From Beroe forskalii (taxonomy: Eukaryota; Ctenophora; Nuda; Beroida; Beroidae), in contig WFMF01000115.1 in assembly GCA_011033025.1 (NCBI GenBank), forward strand, positions 310,001 to 374,000: DNA of 64,000 nt, read 5' to 3'. The notes under the pieces were generated by a model, which searched no databases, was not told where the DNA came from, and worked only from the letters and a program-made list of their open reading frames with translations. Below, piece by piece: positions 59,128-64,000 of the stretch (the first letter of the stretch is position 1; the number at the start of each line of letters is the position of its first letter). The translations under genes and the position numbers were made by a program.

Positions 59128-60389
59128 TCAGCTTTCAGAACTTTCAGTTTCTTTAGACTTTTCCTGCATAAGAATGGAATGCATTATTAAAACATGTTAA
59201 ACGTCTTGAATACTACCTTAAGGTATAGAGTGATGGGTAAGTACAAAACATAGAAAAAATAAACGAAAAGTAAGGCAAACCTTTCCTATTCCGCGTTTGA
59301 TGAAGCGTGCAGCAGCATATTTATCAACTGTCTGATGCACTGGAGGGTTGTGCCCTGTGGGTGGTCTCACTCCTTTCATGGCACTTTCTAGTAATTTTAC
59401 CTTCCTCATGTACATCTGTATCCTTTCCATTTCTTTTTTCAGTGGGTGTTGTTCCAATTTAGCTCCCTGGAAGAGATGTTTTTCATAAGATTTGAAACAC
59501 ATATTTTTATGACATGAGGAGTTAGACCCATTACTAAACCAGCAGGTGAACCTCGGAATCACCTTGATAGGGATAGTTCAAATATTAACCCAGATATGCC
59601 AAAGGGGTGCCAAAGGGGTGTCAAAGGGGTAATCAATTGTAAGCCGATTTTAACCCCCTCCCTCCCCCTTGTAATCGAGTTTACAGTAGTTGTTTTTGCT
59701 TCAATAATATGTAATGTAATCATTCTAAACCCCCCTCCCCCTAGGTGATTACGTAATATATGAACGATCCCTTAACAACCTCCTGGAATAAGTCAAGGCA
59801 TCTCTAATATAATTTCGCAACCTCTGTAATATTATTATTATTTTGAACGTCCGTCACATTTTTTGTCCTTTTGTAGACACATTTTAAAGCGGCCACGTGA
59901 AGTATGGATATATGCGTGCGTGTTGCTATGGTTACATATTGCGCGTGCGTTCATTTCTGTTTAATGCTGTTTTGAATACATTGATCCATAATAACTTTTT
60001 ATCTGATTGGAACCTTTTGATGCGGTAAAAATTATTGAGTTGATTTGAATTTTGCAAACGAGGTGCTGCGTAGCAGCGCCAAGTGAGCTGGGTATTAGCA
60101 GGCCCAACGGGCCTGCAAGTAATTGATAAACTGTAGCTGAAAGATGTATACTAATAACAATACAACTTGAAACACACACCTGAGTTGTGAGAAATGACCA
60201 ATACAGTGAGTTGACAGTGTAAGCAGTAATAAGTTCTGACTTAGCCTGCTCTATTGGTGACAAATTGTCATACATCTCATCAAGAGGCATTGCCAGATAT
60301 GGCTCAAGTAGAGATTCAATAAATTTCAGGGACTCATGAAAATTATGAAAAGTATCCACCATCTCATCAGGCAAGGCATCATCAGACAT
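59128..60389 (-). CDS. C1D: C1D / Rrp47-type nuclear exosome cofactor
   Basis: Three exons on the minus strand: 60389-60180, 59466-59281 and 59163-59128, all junctions phase 0, 143 residues (human C1D 141). The Sas10/C1D core is clear: LSPIEQAKSELITAYTVNSL followed by YWSFLTTQ (human LDPLEQAKVDLVSAYTLNSM, FWVYLATQ), then across the splice GAKLEQHPLKKEMERIQMYM (human [20 protein letters not shown]), and DKYAAARFIKRGIGK (human DRGAASRFVKNAL). The last exon adds only EKSKETESSES, matching the short polar tail of the family. C1D/Rrp47 binds the exosome nuclease EXOSC10/Rrp6 and MTR4 in nuclear RNA processing and binds nucleic acid. Donor 2 (AAG|GTTTGC) is weak but keeps the frame. CCDC6 starts 630 bp downstream on the same strand; the UGT lies upstream. 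Confidence 0.93.
60065..60116. repeat. Two perfect small hairpins in C1D intron 1
   Basis: GCTGC-GTA-GCAGC (60065-60077) and GCAGGCCC-AAC-GGGCCTGC (60098-60116) lie 20 bp apart, forming a GC-rich island in an AT-rich intron. Probably the end of a small transposable element. Confidence 0.5.
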
Positions 60390-60904
60390 TTTAAACTCAA
60401 ATCATATTCATTCAATTCAATGAATAAAAAATGAAATGGTACATTTAAACAACTCCAAGTAAAATGATGTTCAAGCCAGTTGAAGAGAAATTGCAGCAAA
60501 CTTGTGATAGGAATTTGCTGCACAATTATTCTTAAAATCATAATTTCAATTTAGTCAATTATAAGACCTCCAATGTAATAAAGGAATATGAAAAAAGTTA
60601 TAAGCAAAATAGAAAAATACCATAAACTAAAAATCTTAACTGAATTTCAAGAGTACATAACTGCATACATTGCCAAAATAAAAACTCAATAAGTATCACA
60701 AAAAACATACTTTAATATTCATACCCAATAAACCTTCATTCTTTAGTAGTTGCCACCTCTAATAGAAATCCTTTACAAAGTAGGTACCCACTGAGAGTAA
60801 AAAAATCAGATTTAAATCATAAAAAAATCAGATTTAAAAACACTTCAAAATTGACAGTTATATAAAAAGCAGCTGACAACTGTTGAGCAGAAGTTAAAGA
60901 TACA

Positions 60905-62483
60905 TCATTCTTTTTTCATCTTAGATCTAATAAGTGTGCTTATTAACTTTCTCATAACATAGAAAACTACTCCTGCAATAATAATAATCATTCCACACAT
61001 GAGCATGATCAGGTCAACACAGTAAATCTCAAACATACTCTGTTGCTTTGATAACATGATTCACCAAATAATCAACTTCGCCATGTTTAGCTAGATATTC
61101 AACATGAAACAGCAATTGCTCCTTCACATTGCCTGGCTCATTCTTCAGTATATCAGATGCTATTTTCATTTTAGATCTGTAAGTGTCTATGTTGACGAGC
61201 ATCTCTTTAAGTTTTTCTTTGCCAATGCTTGGTATATCTTCTTTCAGGAGTACCTCACCAAATCCTTTGTGCTTGATAATCTCAGCAACAGAGAATTGAT
61301 CCCCAAATTGAGGGATACATAATAAAGGAACAGAATAGTAGGTGGATTCTAGTCGCCCATTATTACCACAGTGACTAATGAATAGTTTTATTCTCCCAGA
61401 TCTTAACAGATCTTTCTGAGGAACCCAGTCAAGCATTAAAACAGATTCTTGATTAGATATATATTTAGAGGAATGACTTTTGGCAATAACATTCAAATTG
61501 AGTTCAATAACTATATCAATGAGTTTTGAAAACCAGGGAACTGACTCTATACTTATGTATGTGCCAAAAGACATGTAGATGAGATCTTTACCAGTAGAAA
61601 GTTCTAGAAAACTTTCTATTGTGGGTGTGAAATTAACCTGTTTATGATCTTTTTGTAGATGTAGAAGATTAGCACAGCCAATTGCAATATTGTTAGGGGG
61701 TCGAAGCATAGGAAAAGTAAAAGCAGGATGGTCATTGGAAAGGAATAGTTTTATTGAATTTTGAACATCCATTTGTGAAGAATGTAAACCCCATTTAATA
61801 AGATGTGGTTCTACTGCTTTATCACCATTAGTCACAAATTTCTGCATGTTGAACATTGTCTTGAGTGCATATAGTCGCTCAATTAAAGAAAATGGTTTAT
61901 CATATCCATGATTATAAAACATCGATGGCTGACTAAATAAAAGCATGGGTAGATTGTTATATATCTGAGAAACTGAAATAAACATGCTTGCCTCATAGTC
62001 AACCACAGGAACATTGACAATAGTTCCAAGTATAGCCATGCCAGTCCAACCAACCTTTTCTCCAATAATAACATCATACTTAGTATCTTTGAACATGTCT
62101 ATAACAGCAATGTCACAGTACACATCAGCAGATCTTTTGAATATATCTCCCCAGATCCTAGAGCAATTTGGTTTGAGAACTTGTCCTGGTTCTGATAAAG
62201 GAGCCTTCACAATGTCCTCTATACATTCAGTCCACATTATCTCAGTCTCACCCTTTTTCCATGCAATTGAATTAATATGATGTAGATTTTCATGCACTGG
62301 TTTTCCATCCAGGACACCATCGACAATGTTGATAAAAGTTACATTATGACCTGCATTTGCTAGAATTATTGCAACATCATGAATTGCAGTAAAATGGCTA
62401 CCATCTAACATTGAACCCATGAATATATTAGCTGAATGGGTAACTGAAAACAATGTTGCCAAAATGAGCAGTTTTTCTGTCAT
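60905..62483 (-). CDS. UDP-glucuronosyltransferase-like glycosyltransferase (GT1), C-terminal anchor out of frame
   Basis: Intronless frame from ATG 62483 (an upstream ATG at 62576 would precede the signal peptide with 31 unlikely residues). Signal peptide MTEKLLILATLFSVTHSA, then the acceptor-domain start MGSMLDGSHFTAIHDVA, whose DGSH carries the catalytic His (about residue 30). The donor-domain signature is complete: WVPQKDL, then FISHCGNNGRLESTYYSVPL plus LCIPQFGDQ from about residue 368, fitting the PROSITE UGT pattern position by position. The family transfers a sugar from a UDP-sugar to small lipophilic acceptors in the ER lumen. The open frame stops at 61029 (484 residues). The expected C-terminal membrane helix follows one base out of register: MFEIYCVDLIMLMCGMIIII, then AGVVFYVMRK and a basic KMKKE tail, ending at 60905. 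So the anchor is lost by a 1-nt shift near 61036, or the base is a sequencing error. Confidence 0.88.
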
Positions 62484-62576
62484 GATGTCAGAGTTTGAAG
62501 ACATCATCATGCTGTGAAATAGATTATTCATAATAATAATGATAATTGAAACTTTTAGATTATAGTGGCACATCAA

Positions 62577-63520
62577 CTTAATTAATTACACAGCTGAAAA
62601 CAGAATATTAAGACTATTAAAGTATCAATTATGATTATCCAATAATAAAGAATATATTTGAATTAAAAAGAAATCTTTCTTCAAGACATCAATCTGCAAG
62701 ACTTTTCTCCAACTTTGTACTTGAACACCAACATGATTCCTTTGGGTAATGCAATGTGGAGAGCAGTAGGATCTTAGTGAGACACACCAAGATAAGTGGT
62801 GTGCAGGAATCTTAAGTCCAATACCTACCTCAGCTTTCGGGGTGTTTAAATTGCGAGAGCTTTTTATGAGGTAGGCCCCCAGCAGTCACCCCCTGGTACC
62901 AGGGTATAGCACCGTCAACTGCAGTGACCACCTGCCTGAATGAATCTGAAACTTGCTCTTTGGACTTTGTCTTTACTCCAAGCATCAAGAAATCAAGCAA
63001 CACACTAAGTGACGACTGACGAGATGATTTTTTAAGACATCAATCATCAAGACATTAATTTAATCAGAAATAGGACGAGTAGAGTGGTTACGAACATCTT
63101 CAATTGTAACAATTAAAACGCCGTGTTCTTGTGATATTTCAATGAATATATCATTCATCATAGTCATACATTCTGAGAAGTTAATTGGTTAGAACATACA
63201 ACTGACATAACATATTCATATCACTTACGCTCTTATCTTAACTAAATCTATAACAATTGAATTAAATTAATTTATTAGAAAACGCACTGAACAACATATT
63301 ATACGGCAATCCACTGTCTGCTATTATGTGAAATACAATATACATTATATAAGATACAGCAATTGGTAATGTCAAGGCACGAGCACTGTACACAGTACAC
63401 AGTGACGTAATGACGTATGTGAGCTAGTAGAGAGAGAGAGTTCCCGCTCAAACCCTATGTTTGTCAATACGTCACTGCATACCGACACTTGTTGCTCAGT
63501 GACTCTGTGTCTTGACCTTG
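62577..63520. other. Intergenic region between the UGT and the retroelement fragment
   Basis: No gene recognised. A GC-richer patch at 62.75-62.96 kb contains the perfect palindrome CCCTGGTACCAGGG (62891-62904) and the stem CCTACCTCA/TGAGGTAGG (about 62.82-62.88 kb). It could be a SINE or MITE fragment. Around 63.39-63.43 kb are two close TGACGTA motifs (CRE-like half sites). Confidence 0.45.
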
Positions 63521-64000
63521 TCAATAGCTGGGGAAAATTCTGCCTTTCAGTTGGTCTTGATACGTTGGTAAATTAAATAAGAATAACGGTACTGATTTCA
63601 GTTTATCATTAATTAATGTTCCATCATCGTATTCCTGTATATATAAGCTTTCTTTAATTTTGCGTTTAAACATTTTGCTTTCAAACGTTAGTATATCACA
63701 GTTCTCAAACGTGATTTGGCAACTTGGATTTGCCGCCAAGTGTTTTCCAACTTCGGTCATACCAGTTCCACTTGTCTTTGTGTTCTTCAAACCGTGTTCG
63801 AAGAGCACGACAAGTCTCACCAATATACCGTCGCCCACAACTACAAGTGATCCTGTATACCAAATCATGTTTGAGGTGTTTTGGCTGTCTGTCTTTAAAA
63901 CTGAACTTATGACATAATTTAGAATAACTGTTTAAATAAATTAACTGACATTTCCCCGGTAAATCCTTACTAATACATTGTTTGACTTTCGATGAAATGT
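63521..64000 (-). pseudogene. GIY-YIG endonuclease domain of a retroelement (Penelope-like), decayed, runs off the window
   Basis: On the minus strand a frame is open from the window edge and reads KFSFKDRQPKHLKHDLVYRI, then TCSCGRRYIGETCRALRTRF and EEH: a GIY-YIG nuclease core (LVY ... RYIGET ... R ... H) with the cysteines common in Penelope-like and related invertebrate elements. It terminates near 63.70 kb. The continuation, GMTEVGKHLAANPSCQITFE, CDILTFESKMFKRKIKESLY and a short tail, is in the other frame and stops at 63521. A frameshift at about 63.74-63.78 kb therefore breaks it. The reverse transcriptase would lie beyond 64000. Assignment to Penelope rather than another GIY-YIG element is inference. 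Confidence 0.7.

Noticed and set aside
62483..62576. Upstream ATG of the UGT
   Set aside because: It would put 31 residues, including an Ile-rich run, before a canonical signal peptide; the ATG at 62483 fits family N-termini.

Overview
The window is eukaryotic nuclear DNA from an animal. Genes have GT-AG introns of about 100 bp to 8.5 kb, intergenic DNA is AT-rich and full of repeats, and the recognisable proteins are metazoan families: WDR4, SARNP, C1D, CCDC6, a UDP-glycosyltransferase and a Ly6-type receptor. The repeat-rich, gene-poor layout suggests a marine invertebrate. I could not fix the phylum. There are no operons or CRISPR arrays, and I recognised no tRNA or rRNA genes.

Layout. 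0.4-4.5 kb (+): a four-exon WDR4 gene (tRNA m7G46 methyltransferase partner), then 400 bp later an intronless SARNP/Tho1-type mRNA-export gene. 6.4-14.6 kb (+): an unrecognised six-exon gene whose joined frame gives 447 residues and whose fifth exon is a tandem V-T-R-Y coding repeat. 15.07-23.0 kb: an 8 kb nested structure with 1.1 kb inverted arms made of tandem repeats, holding a duplicated 1.4-1.5 kb segment that begins with a near-perfect 55-bp-stem foldback. 27.32-29.45 kb: a non-autonomous DNA transposon with a perfect 8 bp target duplication, filled by two tandem arrays. 29.7-33.9 kb: a 1.83 kb unit in A-B-A-B-A order. 33.9-41.2 kb: no gene seen. 41.2-41.8 kb (-): a GC-rich Ly6/three-finger type I receptor gene split by one frameshift. 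46.4-46.8 kb: a dense run of hairpins that may be a structured RNA. 47.2-58.5 kb (-): the first six exons of a CCDC6 orthologue, with introns full of minisatellites and inverted-repeat elements. 59.1-60.4 kb (-): C1D, three exons. 60.9-62.5 kb (-): a UGT whose C-terminal membrane anchor is one frame off. 63.5-64.0 kb (-): a decayed GIY-YIG endonuclease domain, probably from a Penelope-like retroelement.

The main discovery is in CCDC6. At three of its splice junctions the junction itself is tandemly copied: exon 2 donor x3 (exactly 27 bp apart, in frame), exon 6 acceptor x15 (about 59.5 bp period, each copy with pyrimidine tract, AG and exon start), and exon 6 donor x5 (all GTRAGT). At a fourth, the exon 4 donor side, a 21 bp satellite of about 45-50 units abuts the exon and carries a donor-like G|GTAACG in most units. 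Homology to vertebrate CCDC6 identifies which exon 2 donor, exon 4 donor and exon 6 acceptor preserve the ancestral spacing. The satellite's core, ACGCGTTAC, is also the core of the coding repeat in the unrelated gene at 10 kb. Gene models rest on reading-frame continuity, splice consensus and remembered family sequences; no search was run.
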